Below are positions 53,553-63,105 of a stretch of DNA of 64,000 nt, one piece after another. Under the pieces are notes generated by a model. The model did not search any database. It was given only the letters and a program-made list of their open reading frames with translations, and was not told the origin of the DNA. Within the stretch, counting starts at the first letter, position 1. Every line of letters begins with the position of its first letter. Origin of the DNA: Clostridia bacterium. Its GTDB lineage: Bacteria; Bacillota; Clostridia; Christensenellales; UBA1242. Both the position numbers and the translations under genes were made by a program. Where the stretch lies: contig JAFXKG010000005.1 in NCBI GenBank assembly GCA_017531805.1, forward strand, positions 55,955 through 119,954, given 5' to 3'.

Positions 53553-53558
53553 ATAGTT

Positions 53559-53831
53559 AAGTTGTACTAGGCGGGGAGCTAGTGGTGCCCTGTACCCACA
53601 ATCCACTACAGTGGGGCCGAAACGCTATTTGAGGGGCAAGCTTATTTGTGTTGAGTGGTTTTAGAGTATGTTGAAATTAAGGTCTCATACAATATTGCCC
53701 TACGAACCATGTCAGGACCGGAAGGTAGCAGCATTAAGAAGGATACAATATGTGCTATGAGGTTGCTTTGATGGAGTGCTATAAAGCCATGCCAGCAGGT
53801 AACTTGTTTCGAAGTTAGAGCGTGCAACTTA
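53559..53831 (+). ncRNA. ffs: Signal recognition particle RNA, large Bacillus type
   Basis: RNA core of the signal recognition particle that binds Ffh. The conserved helix-8 sequence GTCAGGACCGGAAGGTAGCAGC is at about 53709-53730. The 5' end AAGTTGTAC (53559-53567) pairs with GTGCAACTT (53822-53830), closing a terminal helix, so the length of about 272 nt matches the Alu-containing Bacillus type rather than the 4.5S type. A consensus promoter lies upstream and an intrinsic terminator (53838-53868) downstream. Confidence 0.93.
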
Positions 53832-53837
53832 CCAATT

Positions 53838-53868
53838 AAAAAAGACGGATACACCATCCGTCTTTTTT
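53838..53868. terminator. Bidirectional terminator between SRP RNA and MFS gene
   Basis: AAAAAAGACGGAT/ATCCGTCTTTTTT perfect hairpin; ends both transcripts. Confidence 0.85.
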
Positions 53869-55180
53869 AGTCTTCAGTATATTCTTTTTTTATTATGGTA
53901 TATTTTTGAGCATATCTTTTGCAAAGCAATCGTATAAAGAAAATCATACTTATAATTAAAGGAACTGCAAATATGCTAATATACACTACATTGACAATGC
54001 CGTAGTTGTTGTTAAATTTTGTCAACAAACCAGAACATATTAAAGTCATCAATGCATATCCTAGATACTCAAAAGTTGTCCTTATAGCATAAACTTTTTC
54101 TATATTCTTTTTTGGCACACATGTTTGAATATAATTATTGATAAAAATTTGATTTGGAATACGCAATGAAATTTGAATATAAGATACAACAACTATTAAT
54201 ATGATTGTTAAATAATTTGTTGGCATAACTAAAAACAAAATACCATTTAACGCATAACTACCAATCATAGCAACATTAAATAATAGCAAACTTCTTACAC
54301 CAAATTTTAAGTTGTATTTGAATTGATATTTAGATGATAATGCAACACAAATTCTTGCCCCAGCATAGATATATCCAAACGACCACAATGGCAATACATT
54401 AAGATCAATCATGTCTTGAAGATAAATTTTAAATAAAGAACTGTCAACTGATATTACACCCCTAAAAAAGAACGTATATATCATCATTGACATAACAAAA
54501 CCTGAAGCCAAAATTTTAAAATATCCGTCTGTCTTTTTTATCTTGTTTGTTACAGTTTCTTGTTTAGGATCTATTTTTATATTTGTCTGTTGAAACTTTG
54601 TTGGATTTTTAATCAAAAACGAATATAAAGTAGCAAAACCAACAATAGCCAAAGATATCCAATACGCCGCATATGCATTCCAATCGTAAACATAAGTGAT
54701 TACAATCGCACCGATTGCTTCTAGTATATAATAATAACTTAAGCCTTTACCATAAACCCTTTCGTACTCTTTATCCCTTTTAACTAATGTCAAGCTTTCT
54801 GTTAAAATCAAATTATCTTTTACTGACTTTAACGAATATGCAAATGCTAAGAAAAATTGCGCAACAACAAAAGTAATAAAACTTGTACCAAATATACAAA
54901 GTAACAAATATGCCGCATATCCAAAATTTGCAATCTTAGATGCTGTTAGTGGTGAAACATTTTGAAAAGCTTTAGACAAAAACAAACACATCACACAACC
55001 CATTATCATAAGGATTGAATCTAGGACAATAGTTTGTGAATATGTCAAACCTTTTTGGTTTGTAAAAAACATTATAGAAATTGTCCACACAAAAAGGACA
55101 TCCCAAGTCAATGCCAAATAGGATGGTATCAATTTTATGTTTCTATTCATATAAAAATCTTTTCTTTCTTGATTTGTCAT
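53867..55180 (-). CDS. Major facilitator superfamily transporter
   Basis: Integral membrane protein with about 12 hydrophobic segments over 437 aa and a central cytoplasmic loop (about 190-215, KIDPKQETVTNKIKK), the usual MFS 6+6 layout. Substrate-defining motifs are not apparent, and the MFS motif A between helices 2 and 3 is weak. It starts at the ATG at 55180, which lacks an SD and has TTGTGA-17-TAAAAT ending 8 nt upstream; an alternative ATG at 55150 (MNRNIKLIPS) is possible. Single gene. Confidence 0.8.
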   Translation of the reverse strand: MTNQERKDFYMNRNIKLIPSYLALTWDVLFVWTISIMFFTNQKGLTYSQTIVLDSILMIMGCVMCLFLSKAFQNVSPLTASKIANFGYAAYLLLCIFGTSFITFVVAQFFLAFAYSLKSVKDNLILTESLTLVKRDKEYERVYGKGLSYYYILEAIGAIVITYVYDWNAYAAYWISLAIVGFATLYSFLIKNPTKFQQTNIKIDPKQETVTNKIKKTDGYFKILASGFVMSMMIYTFFFRGVISVDSSLFKIYLQDMIDLNVLPLWSFGYIYAGARICVALSSKYQFKYNLKFGVRSLLLFNVAMIGSYALNGILFLVMPTNYLTIILIVVVSYIQISLRIPNQIFINNYIQTCVPKKNIEKVYAIRTTFEYLGYALMTLICSGLLTKFNNNYGIVNVVYISIFAVPLIISMIFFIRLLCKRYAQKYTIIKKEYTED

Positions 55181-55217
55181 TTAATAATATTTTATAACAA
55201 TTTAAAAAAAATCACAA
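55181..55217 (-). promoter_or_regulatory. Short-leader promoter of MFS gene
   Basis: TTGTGA (55212-55217), 17-bp spacer, TAAAAT (55189-55194), 8 nt, ATG. The gap 55218-55404 is almost only A and T with no recognisable gene. Confidence 0.4.
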
Positions 55218-55404
55218 ATATTTTTTAATATTTAAAAATAATTGTGAAATTTAATTTTTTATTATTTTTATATTATTTTTATTAAAAATTTTAATTATTT
55301 TAATAAAATACCTATAAAATACTTATTTTTTTTCAATAAAATAATTATTTTTTATTATAATAATTATTTTTTTTATTTATATCTAAAATATTTTTAATAA
55401 TAAA

Positions 55405-57939
55405 TTATTTTGCATCATATAAAGTTATCCCCTCAGACACTTCTGCAATCAAAGGAACTTTTAAGTTTACAACTGATTCCATTTCTTGTTTTAAAATGTT
55501 TTTGACTACTTCATTTTCGCCCGGATAACAATCTACAATAAGTTCGTCGTGTATTTGAAGAATAAGTTTGCTTTTTAAATTTTCTTGCTTTATACGATTG
55601 TAAACTTTTATCATTGCCATCTTAATAAAATCGCTTGCGCTACCTTGCAATGGCATATTCATTGCAGTTCGTTCTGCAAATCCACGCACTGTATGGTTGC
55701 TTGAATTAATGTCGTTTATATGTCTTATCCTACCCATATAGGTAGATACATAACCATTTGCTCTTGCAAATTCTATATTGTGTTGACCATAGTCTTTCAC
55801 CTTAGGATAAATCTGCATATATTTTTCTATAAACGCTTTGGACTCTTTTGGTGATTTGTTTATGTTTTGACTAAGACCATATGCACTAATGCCATAGATA
55901 ATACCAAAATTAACCGACTTAGCAACACGCCTCATACCAGAATCTACAAATTCAATAGGCACATCAAATATTTTGCTTGCAGTTACTGTGTGTATGTCTT
56001 TGCCTGACAAATAATCTTCTGTCATACTTTCGTCACCACTAAAATTTGCAATCAACCTAAGTTCTATTTGATTATAATCTGCACTTATCATTGTTCCATT
56101 TTCAAAAGAACTAGAAAACATTTTTCTAAGCAGTTTACCCTCGTCATCTCTTATAGGTAAATTTTGCAAATTAGGCTCTCTGCTAGACAACCTTCCCGTA
56201 CTTGTTGTCCTTTGCATAAATGTCGTGTGTATTTTACCATCTGCAGAAACATAGTTTAACATACCATCCAAATATGTGCTTATCAGCTTACTAATCTTTC
56301 TATATCGGATGATATATTCTACAATATCGTGCTGATCTTTAATTGCGTTTAATACTTCAATAGAAGTGCTTGGTTTGCCTTTAAATTGTAGATTTAATTT
56401 TTCAAACAACACTACTTGAAGTTGTTTAGGACTATTAATATTAAATTCTTCACCCGCCAAATCGTAAATCCTTTGTGTAAGATTTTTAAGTTCGCAATGA
56501 TATGTTTCGCTTAGTTGTTTTAGCTGATCTACATCAATTTTTATGCCTTGTTTTTCCATATCAAATAACACCTTAACTAAAGGCAATTCTACTTCACTAA
56601 ACAATTTTAATTGTTGTGTTGATATAAGTTTAGAGATATAAATTTCTTTTAATTTGAACAATGCCGATGCTTTAGACTCTGTGATAATTTTATTTAATTT
56701 AAGTGCATCATCAAGGCTAATTTCCGCATCCATTTCGTTTGCTATATATATCGCAATAGAAACATCAAAATAGTTTAAAATATCGATATTATATAAAAAT
56801 AACTCGTTCATTATTTGCTTTGCATCAAAACAAATTTTTTGATTTTCATTTTCAAACAACTGCTTAATTTTTAATACATTTTCAGCAAAAAGTTCTCCAC
56901 TTGGATATAATATAAACTCTTTTTCTCTGTTTGATAATATCATTGTTAAATTGTCGGTCAAGACTGAAAAATTACCAGACAAAGAAGATATCATTTCTTC
57001 AAATTTTTGTTGTGTGTCAACTTCAATTTTTTCTGCAGATATCTTTATATCTTCTTGTTGTGTTTGATTTGTGTTTTGTGGTTTTTTAAAAAATTCTTGT
57101 TTGCTAAGGATAGAATTAAAACCTAAATCTAACAAACTATCATATGCAACTTCATTAAACGGCAATTTATATTCACAGTCTTGCAAGGTTATGTCTAAAT
57201 CAACATCAAGTTTGATAGTAGCAAGTTGTTTTGATAAATACGCCATATCCTTATTTATCAAAAGTTTTGTTTTTGTACTTCCTGAAATATTATCAATATT
57301 AGTATAAATATTGTCTAAATCTTTATATTGTTCAATCAACTTTGTAGCGCCAATTTTACCAATGCCAGGCACTCCAGGAATATTGTCCGAACTATCGCCC
57401 ATTATTGACTTTAACTCAATCACTTGATAAGGCTCAATACCAAACTCTGCTTTGAGTGTAGGTATATCCACTTTTAGCACATCTGTGATACCTTTTTTAT
57501 TTAGCCAAACAGTTGTATCCGTATTAATTAATTGCAACAAGTCTTTATCTCCTGATACTAAAATAAATTCAGCATCAAACTTACGAGTTAATGTACCAAT
57601 TATATCATCTGCTTCTATTTCATCTTTTTCAATAGTACAAATACCCATTTCTTTTAAAACAATTTTAAGATCTGCAAGTTGCACCCTTAAATCTTCCGGC
57701 ATTTTGTCTCTTTTGCCTTTATAATCCGCATACATATCATGTCTAAAATTATGTTTACTTGCGTCAAAAACGCATGCAAAGTACTTTGGTTTTTCGTTCA
57801 TGATAAGATTTAAAATCATTTTTAAAAAGCCAAAAATAGCATTACAAGGTTTTCCACTTAAACTTTTTAAATAAGGCATACCCCAAAATGCACGATTTGC
57901 CAAACTATTACCGTCTATAATTATAAATTTTTCTTTCAT
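55405..57939 (-). CDS. polA: DNA polymerase I
   Basis: Repair and Okazaki-fragment polymerase. The N-terminal 5'-nuclease domain (1-290) has IIDGNSLANRAF, GDKDLLQLI and the GIGKIGATKLI helix-hairpin-helix. The middle exonuclease-like domain (about 300-450) lacks the acidic FDTE motifs, so proofreading is probably lost, as in Bacillus. The polymerase domain has DYNQIELRL (motif A), KSVNFGIIYG (motif B) and QIHDELIV (motif C). The length is 844 aa. The ATG at 57939 has no SD; TTGTAA-16-TATAAT with an extended TGG ends 6 nt before it. Confidence 0.97.
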   Translation of the reverse strand: MKEKFIIIDGNSLANRAFWGMPYLKSLSGKPCNAIFGFLKMILNLIMNEKPKYFACVFDASKHNFRHDMYADYKGKRDKMPEDLRVQLADLKIVLKEMGICTIEKDEIEADDIIGTLTRKFDAEFILVSGDKDLLQLINTDTTVWLNKKGITDVLKVDIPTLKAEFGIEPYQVIELKSIMGDSSDNIPGVPGIGKIGATKLIEQYKDLDNIYTNIDNISGSTKTKLLINKDMAYLSKQLATIKLDVDLDITLQDCEYKLPFNEVAYDSLLDLGFNSILSKQEFFKKPQNTNQTQQEDIKISAEKIEVDTQQKFEEMISSLSGNFSVLTDNLTMILSNREKEFILYPSGELFAENVLKIKQLFENENQKICFDAKQIMNELFLYNIDILNYFDVSIAIYIANEMDAEISLDDALKLNKIITESKASALFKLKEIYISKLISTQQLKLFSEVELPLVKVLFDMEKQGIKIDVDQLKQLSETYHCELKNLTQRIYDLAGEEFNINSPKQLQVVLFEKLNLQFKGKPSTSIEVLNAIKDQHDIVEYIIRYRKISKLISTYLDGMLNYVSADGKIHTTFMQRTTSTGRLSSREPNLQNLPIRDDEGKLLRKMFSSSFENGTMISADYNQIELRLIANFSGDESMTEDYLSGKDIHTVTASKIFDVPIEFVDSGMRRVAKSVNFGIIYGISAYGLSQNINKSPKESKAFIEKYMQIYPKVKDYGQHNIEFARANGYVSTYMGRIRHINDINSSNHTVRGFAERTAMNMPLQGSASDFIKMAMIKVYNRIKQENLKSKLILQIHDELIVDCYPGENEVVKNILKQEMESVVNLKVPLIAEVSEGITLYDAK

Positions 57940-57973
57940 AATATGATTATACCATAAATGATTTATTTTACAA
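57940..57973 (-). promoter_or_regulatory. Leaderless-type promoter of polA
   Basis: TTGTAA (57968-57973), 16-bp spacer, TATAAT (57946-57951) preceded by TGG (extended -10), then 6 nt and the ATG. No SD is visible. Confidence 0.6.
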
Positions 57974-58215
57974 AAAGGTTAAGTTAAAAACATAACAAAT
58001 TTTTTATTTTCTTCATATTATGATATATCAAATAAGACAGTTTAGTTTACATATACTTCAAAAACAATTTGATAATTTATTAAAATATTTTTATTCCTAT
58101 TTTTATTAAGCAACTTTTGGTTGCTAAAAATTCAAACTACAATAGGTGGACTGGATAAATACTATTTGTTACAATTATATTATTATCAAAAATTTAATAA
58201 CAAAAGGAGAAATTT

Positions 58216-60009
58216 ATGTGTGGAATTGTTGGATACATAGGAAACAAAACTATTGATAAAGAACTAGTTGATGGTTTAAAACTTTTAGAATACAGAGGTT
58301 ATGACTCTGCGGGAGTCGCTGTATTAAAAAATGATAAAATTTACACAACCAAAGCTGAAGGAAACATCTCTTGTTTAGAAAAAATCTTAAAAAATGAAGA
58401 AAATGCTACTGTCGGTATAGCTCACACAAGATGGGCAACACACGGAAAACCTAGTATAAATAACGCCCATCCGCATATTAGCTCAGATAAAGAATGGGCA
58501 GTTGTACATAACGGAATTATAGAAAACTTTGGACAGTTGAAAAACGATTTACAACATAATAATTTTACATTTTCTAGCGAAACTGACACTGAAGTTATTG
58601 CTCATTTATTGCAACAACTAAATTGCGAAGATAAAATAAACACAGTCATTAAAACATGCAAAATGCTTGAAGGAAGTTTTGCTTTAGCCATAATCAATAA
58701 AAACATTGATGGCACTATCTATCTTGCTAAGCGAAAAAGTCCATTATATATATCCCTAAATAATGCTGAAACTTTTGTTGCAAGTGACCCTATCTGTTTT
58801 GCAGGAAAAACTCAATCATACTATTCATTAAATGATGACGAATTTTGTGAAGCTAAAATTGGTAAATTAATATTTTACAATTTAAATGGTGAAACAATAT
58901 CCAAAAAACCAATAGAAATGACAGATTTTGATATTAAAATCGATAAACAAAATTATGCTCATTTTATGTTAAAAGAAATCCAAGAAACACCTAGTATATT
59001 AAAAAGAATTGTTCAAACTTACAAAGATAATAATGCTTTTGATAAAATAAATAATCAAATTTTAAAAAACATTAATAAAATAATTTTAGTTGGCTGTGGA
59101 ACAGCTTATCATGCCGGTCTTGTAGGAGCAAGTTTTATAGAAAAATTTGCAAAAATTGAGGCTAGATGTTTCGTGGCAAGTGAATTTAGGTACAATGACC
59201 CATTGATAGACGATAAAACCCTTGCGATTTTTGTCAGTCAAAGCGGAGAAACTGCTGATACAATCATGGCTCACGAACTTGCAAAACAAAAAGGTGCTAT
59301 AACCATTGCGCTAACAAACGTTTTATATTCTTCTCTTGCCAAGAAAGTTGATTTTATTTTTCCTATTTGTGCCGGTCCAGAAATAGCTGTTGCTTCAACA
59401 AAGGCATATACTGCACAAATTTCAATTCTTAATATGTTTGCAAAACATCTATGCAATGTACGTAATAACACAAACTTTAATTTTATTGATAGTTTAAGCA
59501 ACTTAGCAAACACCTTAAAAATATTGGATATAAATTGTTTAGAAGATATCTCAAAAGAATTAATTAATGAAAAAACAATGTTCTTTATTGGTCGTGGACT
59601 TGATTACTTTACCTGTGAAGAAGCAAGTTTAAAACTAAAAGAAATAACTTACATTAATTCTCAAGCTTATCCAGCAGGCGAACTTAAACATGGTTTTCTT
59701 GCCCTTGTGGAAAACGGAACACATGTTTTTGTAATAGCAACTCAAAAAGCTCTTCTTGACAAAACTTTAAACGGCGCACATGAAGCTTCTGCTCGCGGAG
59801 CAAAGCTTGTAATTGCTACTCAATTTGATATTCCAAAAAGTCAATTAAAAGACATTTACAAAATTATATCTTTGCAAAATTTTGACGAAGATTTGATGCC
59901 TATTGCATCAATTGGAGCTTTCCAAATGCTAAGTTATTTAACAAGTACAAAGAAAGGAATTAATCCAGACCAACCAAGAAACTTAGCTAAAAGCGTAACA
60001 GTTGAATAA
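58216..60009 (+). CDS. glmS: Glutamine-fructose-6-phosphate aminotransferase
   Basis: Makes glucosamine-6-phosphate for peptidoglycan and lipid precursors. The N-terminal Cys2 nucleophile is in MCGIVGYIGNK, with the glutaminase ARWATHGKP region near residue 75. Two SIS domains follow (ILVGCGTAYHAG and SQSGETADT; IGRGLDYFTCEEASLKLKE), and the end KSVTVE is the family C-terminus. It has 597 aa. AAGGAG lies 7 nt from the ATG. No glmS ribozyme is recognisable in the upstream 276 nt. Confidence 0.97.
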   Translation: MCGIVGYIGNKTIDKELVDGLKLLEYRGYDSAGVAVLKNDKIYTTKAEGNISCLEKILKNEENATVGIAHTRWATHGKPSINNAHPHISSDKEWAVVHNGIIENFGQLKNDLQHNNFTFSSETDTEVIAHLLQQLNCEDKINTVIKTCKMLEGSFALAIINKNIDGTIYLAKRKSPLYISLNNAETFVASDPICFAGKTQSYYSLNDDEFCEAKIGKLIFYNLNGETISKKPIEMTDFDIKIDKQNYAHFMLKEIQETPSILKRIVQTYKDNNAFDKINNQILKNINKIILVGCGTAYHAGLVGASFIEKFAKIEARCFVASEFRYNDPLIDDKTLAIFVSQSGETADTIMAHELAKQKGAITIALTNVLYSSLAKKVDFIFPICAGPEIAVASTKAYTAQISILNMFAKHLCNVRNNTNFNFIDSLSNLANTLKILDINCLEDISKELINEKTMFFIGRGLDYFTCEEASLKLKEITYINSQAYPAGELKHGFLALVENGTHVFVIATQKALLDKTLNGAHEASARGAKLVIATQFDIPKSQLKDIYKIISLQNFDEDLMPIASIGAFQMLSYLTSTKKGINPDQPRNLAKSVTVE

Positions 60010-60015
60010 CAAATA

Positions 60016-60046
60016 AAAAACTCATGCATACACATGAGTTTTTACA
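60016..60046 (+). terminator. Terminator of glmS
   Basis: AAAAACTCATG-loop-CATGAGTTTTT perfect hairpin just after the stop. Confidence 0.85.
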
Positions 60047-60111
60047 AAAATAATGACGCACCAATAAAAATTTAAATTGAACCAAAAATTTAATTTCTCA
60101 TTATAATAACT

Positions 60112-60146
60112 AGCGAAGCGACGCCACTTGTTAAAGACAAGCACAC
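60112..60146. repeat. Gene-end-associated palindromic repeat, copy B
   Basis: Same motif as copy A: AGCGAAGCGA-N3-CACTTGT-N4-GACAAGCACAC, here 22 nt past the stop codon of the minus-strand hypothetical gene at 60169. The variable parts differ, but CTTGT...ACAAG pairing is preserved. Confidence 0.6.
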
Positions 60147-60168
60147 GCGAGGATCCCATTTTTAATTT

Positions 60169-60750
60169 TTACTTACTTATTATATTTTCTTCTTGTTTTG
60201 TGTTTTTGCTATCTTTTGCATTATTGTAAAGTTCAGCAAAATTGCTATCACGTTCTAGTCTATCTGGACAATAATTGTCTACAAATTCAACTCCAATTTT
60301 AGAGTATCTAATCATCATATTTGCAAGTCCTGAAAAAGAGTATCCGCTATGACCTTGTTTGTGTAAAACTTTGTCAATTTCTTCCCAAGAACGAGTATCG
60401 TTCCATTTTTTTACAACATTGCAATAGTCAATAAGTTGATAAATACTATTTACTACAATAAGTGTGTTCATTTCTTCAGCTTTTTCTATTGTTGTATTCC
60501 ACAAATCTTTTTCATCATAGGTTTCTGGTAATTTGACACAACCATAAACATATCTTCTTAAAACCAACTCAAATTCTTTAACCTTTTCTGGTCTTACCAA
60601 TGGCGAATAAGCCATAATAGCTTGTATAAAACCTTCGGCTTCATGACAATATGGTTTATTATGCTTTTGAATATGTAATCTTAAACTCATACGAACATTA
60701 TTTATCATTTCTTGTAATCTTGTATAAGTGTATTCTTTTAATCTTTCCAT
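60169..60750 (-). CDS. Hypothetical protein, 193 aa
   Basis: I do not recognise this protein. It is soluble and mostly helical, with no signal peptide, and contains the aromatic-rich stretches HKQGHSGYSFSGLANMMIRYS (about 130-150) and VEFVDNYCPDRLERD. The ATG at 60750 has an AAGGGG SD. It is flanked by the copy B repeat and by tRNA-Leu, and so belongs to the accessory-looking patch of 60-63 kb. Confidence 0.6.
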   Translation of the reverse strand: MERLKEYTYTRLQEMINNVRMSLRLHIQKHNKPYCHEAEGFIQAIMAYSPLVRPEKVKEFELVLRRYVYGCVKLPETYDEKDLWNTTIEKAEEMNTLIVVNSIYQLIDYCNVVKKWNDTRSWEEIDKVLHKQGHSGYSFSGLANMMIRYSKIGVEFVDNYCPDRLERDSNFAELYNNAKDSKNTKQEENIISK

Positions 60751-60828
60751 ATGCGCCCCTTAAAAGTATATAAAGTATAGCATGTTTAAACAAAAGTTGC
60801 AATATTTAATTTAAAATTGATACAAAAA

Positions 60829-60855
60829 AAACTAAATCAGGTTCGATTTAGTTTA
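60829..60855 (-). terminator. Terminator after tRNA-Leu
   Basis: ACTAAATC-GAACCT-GATTTAGT hairpin followed by TTTTTTT on the minus strand. Confidence 0.8.
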
Positions 60856-60859
60856 GTAG

Positions 60860-60945
60860 TGGTGCCGATGGTCGGGGTCGAACCGACACGGTGTTGCCAC
60901 CGCGAGATTTTGAGTCTCGTGCGTCTGCCATTTCGCCACATCGGC
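60860..60945 (-). tRNA. tRNA-Leu (CAA anticodon)
   Basis: 86-nt tRNA with the acceptor arms GCCGATG/CATCGGC, discriminator A and an encoded CCA, the T-arm sequence GGTTCGACCCC and a long variable arm typical of leucine tRNA. The anticodon loop CTCAAAA gives anticodon CAA, reading TTG codons. It is transcribed on the minus strand and followed by an intrinsic terminator. Confidence 0.92.
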
Positions 60946-61055
60946 ATCTTTAAAACAAATTTATTATATCATAGATAACCCATATTTGCAAGTAATTTTG
61001 GTTATTTTATTTGTTTTTTCTCATATCATAATTTTATTATTAAGTTTTAAATTAA

Positions 61056-61086
61056 AACAAAAAAACTCACATTAAGTGAGTTTTTA
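61056..61086. terminator. Hairpin terminator downstream of NTase gene
   Basis: AAAAACTCAC-ATTAA-GTGAGTTTTT perfect palindrome with T run; can stop minus-strand transcripts from the NTase module. Confidence 0.7.
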
Positions 61087-61172
61087 TTAGGTTTTGCTTA
61101 AAGCAAATTTCATTTTTGCTTGATTGTTTCTCTTCCCTTCTAAACTTACGTTTTGTATAACCTCTACAAACA

Positions 61173-61234
61173 ACTATTTATAATTTTACATTAAATCATT
61201 TCTCAAAACGAAGATGATCAAGCCCTCGACCTAT
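61173..61234. repeat. Relic copy of the rRNA spacer plus 23S rRNA 3' end
   Basis: 62 nt that align with 63595-63657 (the spacer after 23S and the last 20-odd bases of 23S rRNA), with about seven differences, all in the same orientation. It ends 23 nt past the NTase stop codon. The rest of the 60946-61257 gap holds a terminator hairpin and AT-rich sequence. Confidence 0.7.
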
Positions 61235-61257
61235 ATATAAGGAAAAAATTTTAAGAT

Positions 61258-63051
61258 TTAGGTATTATTAGTTGAATATTGTGATTCACCATCTTGATTA
61301 TTATAATTTTGAGTATTTGTTGCTTGTTGAAATGGCGAAACTTGATTTTGAATAATATTCTTTCGAGCTTGTGCTAGATTTTTTCTTATATCAAGATAGT
61401 TTTTCGAAACATTTTGTTCCATTAATTTTTCTTTGGTTTGATTTGATAAGGGCATGCCATGCTTTTTTGTCAATTCATAATCTAACCTTTCAATTGCATT
61501 TCCAATTGCTTCATATTTTAAAGTTTTTTTGTTTAAATCATCTGCTTTTAAATCTTGAACTTGTTGATAAGGATTGATTCTTAAATATACTTCTTCCCTA
61601 ATCAGTCCAGTTTCATCAATTTTTTTATTATCAGCAATATCTTTTGCTCTATTTGCTCCAATCTTTGATAGCTTAATTTGCTCTAATGCTTGACAATGAA
61701 TTTCTTCACCATTTTTTGTTTTGTATGTCGCAACATAATCTGAAAGTTCTGTTACCTCAATTTCTTTAATTCTGCATCGTTTCAAGTATGGATCAAAAGT
61801 GTATTGCGTAACTTTACTCTTTTCTTGGTCATATCGGAAAGGATAAATCCCAACTGGGACTCCTTCAATAATCATTTCAAAGCCATAATCATCGCCATCT
61901 TGAACATAAGTCAAAGTATCCCACTCTGGTTTATAATACTCCGTCCCTTTAAATAATTGTCTTAATTCGCTCATATCAGATAAATCTGCTAGAGTGTCAA
62001 TATCATCATGAGTTCTTTTTGAGTCTTCATCTAAAATAAAATATGGAACACTTCCACCTGCAATGAATAGTTTCGAATCACTTCCCAACAAAATATCTTT
62101 AAGTTTTTCGTGTGTATTTTTTATTTGCGAAAAAGTTTTATTTTCTCTTTCATACTTTTGTTGTTCTTCCACTTTCGTTTCAACCATCATAGATTCAATT
62201 CTCTCTGCAATAGATTTATCTACTTGTTTAACTAGTTCGCCATATGGCAAATTAATATTGTTAAATTGATGTTTTGCTCTTTCTAATAATTCTAGAGTAA
62301 AAATATCACCATACTGTTGTTGAAGTTCTACAAATCTTTTATCTATATAATCTGTTATTGCTGGTTCAATACTGATTTCTGATTTTAAAAATTCTTTAAT
62401 TTCTTGAATAGTTTTTCCACTATTTCTCAACTCAGTTGTTTTTGCTAAAAATTCTTCATAATGGTCATACATATCACCCATGTGTTCCTCAACCAAGTCG
62501 TCAACCAGTTTTGCTCTTTGAATATATTCTTTGACTTGCTTGAAACCAATTCTTTGCAAACCAATTTCAGATATACCCAATCTTTCTCCAGTTTGTGTAA
62601 ATCGTCCTCCAATAGATAATAAAAAATCTATATTTTCTATTATCTGTTTAGATTTAGCAATATTTTCATTTTCTTGCTTCTTTGATAATCTATTAAATTC
62701 CTGCAAAGTTTGTTTATAGAGATTATCATAATATCGACCTTGTTCTTCATTTGCCAACTTTTTTAATCTATCCAAATCACGCTTAAGCGCAGTTATTTGA
62801 ATATTTTTGCTTGGCTGTTGCAAGGCGAGATGTTTTAAAATCGTTCCATATTCTGCTTTATCATTAAATCTAATTTCTAAATTCACATTTGGATTGGCAC
62901 CTTTCTTTATAAGTTCTTGCATTTTAACATTATCACCATTTAAACATGCTTGAATAAAATCATAATCTAGTTGTGTTCCAAAAAGTTTATAATTAGTACT
63001 AAACCCAATACCAGCAAATCCCCATTCAAAAGTTTTCTTTTGTATTTCCAT
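61258..63051 (-). CDS. Ankyrin-like/nucleotidyltransferase fusion protein (candidate toxin)
   Basis: A 597-aa protein in three parts. Residues about 27-60 resemble an ankyrin repeat (DFIQACLNGDNVKMQELIKKGANPNVN). The middle, about 90-310, is a helical, charged coiled region. From about 325 a Pol-beta-type nucleotidyltransferase core is visible: FIAGGSVPYFIL, then THDDIDTLADL with the two metal-binding Asp residues, then a third strand MIIEGVPVGIYPF and the later EQIKLSKIGANRAKDIAD. This motif order resembles AbiEii-type nucleotidyltransferases. The C-terminus is a Gln/Asn-rich tail. GAGGTG precedes the ATG. Divergent from a small XRE gene across shared operators, so a toxin-antitoxin or defence role is inferred, not shown. 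Confidence 0.6.
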   Translation of the reverse strand: MEIQKKTFEWGFAGIGFSTNYKLFGTQLDYDFIQACLNGDNVKMQELIKKGANPNVNLEIRFNDKAEYGTILKHLALQQPSKNIQITALKRDLDRLKKLANEEQGRYYDNLYKQTLQEFNRLSKKQENENIAKSKQIIENIDFLLSIGGRFTQTGERLGISEIGLQRIGFKQVKEYIQRAKLVDDLVEEHMGDMYDHYEEFLAKTTELRNSGKTIQEIKEFLKSEISIEPAITDYIDKRFVELQQQYGDIFTLELLERAKHQFNNINLPYGELVKQVDKSIAERIESMMVETKVEEQQKYERENKTFSQIKNTHEKLKDILLGSDSKLFIAGGSVPYFILDEDSKRTHDDIDTLADLSDMSELRQLFKGTEYYKPEWDTLTYVQDGDDYGFEMIIEGVPVGIYPFRYDQEKSKVTQYTFDPYLKRCRIKEIEVTELSDYVATYKTKNGEEIHCQALEQIKLSKIGANRAKDIADNKKIDETGLIREEVYLRINPYQQVQDLKADDLNKKTLKYEAIGNAIERLDYELTKKHGMPLSNQTKEKLMEQNVSKNYLDIRKNLAQARKNIIQNQVSPFQQATNTQNYNNQDGESQYSTNNT

Positions 63052-63068
63052 AAATCACCTCTTAATTT

Positions 63069-63097
63069 ATTATACGGAACATTTTGTTCTAAGTCAA
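63069..63097 (-). promoter_or_regulatory. Promoter of NTase gene with operator 1 in the spacer
   Basis: TTGACT (63092-63097), 17-bp spacer and TATAAT (63069-63074) on the minus strand. The palindrome GAACA-TTT-TGTTC (63077-63089) sits inside the spacer, where a bound repressor would block polymerase. Confidence 0.75.
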
Positions 63098-63105
63098 ATA
63101 TATTT

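Noticed and set aside
53642-53857. 71-aa minus-strand open reading frame
   Set aside because: It lies antisense to the SRP RNA.
57940-58215. glmS ribozyme upstream of glmS
   Set aside because: The region is very AT-rich and lacks the conserved ribozyme core; only a short AGCAA/TTGCT hairpin is present.
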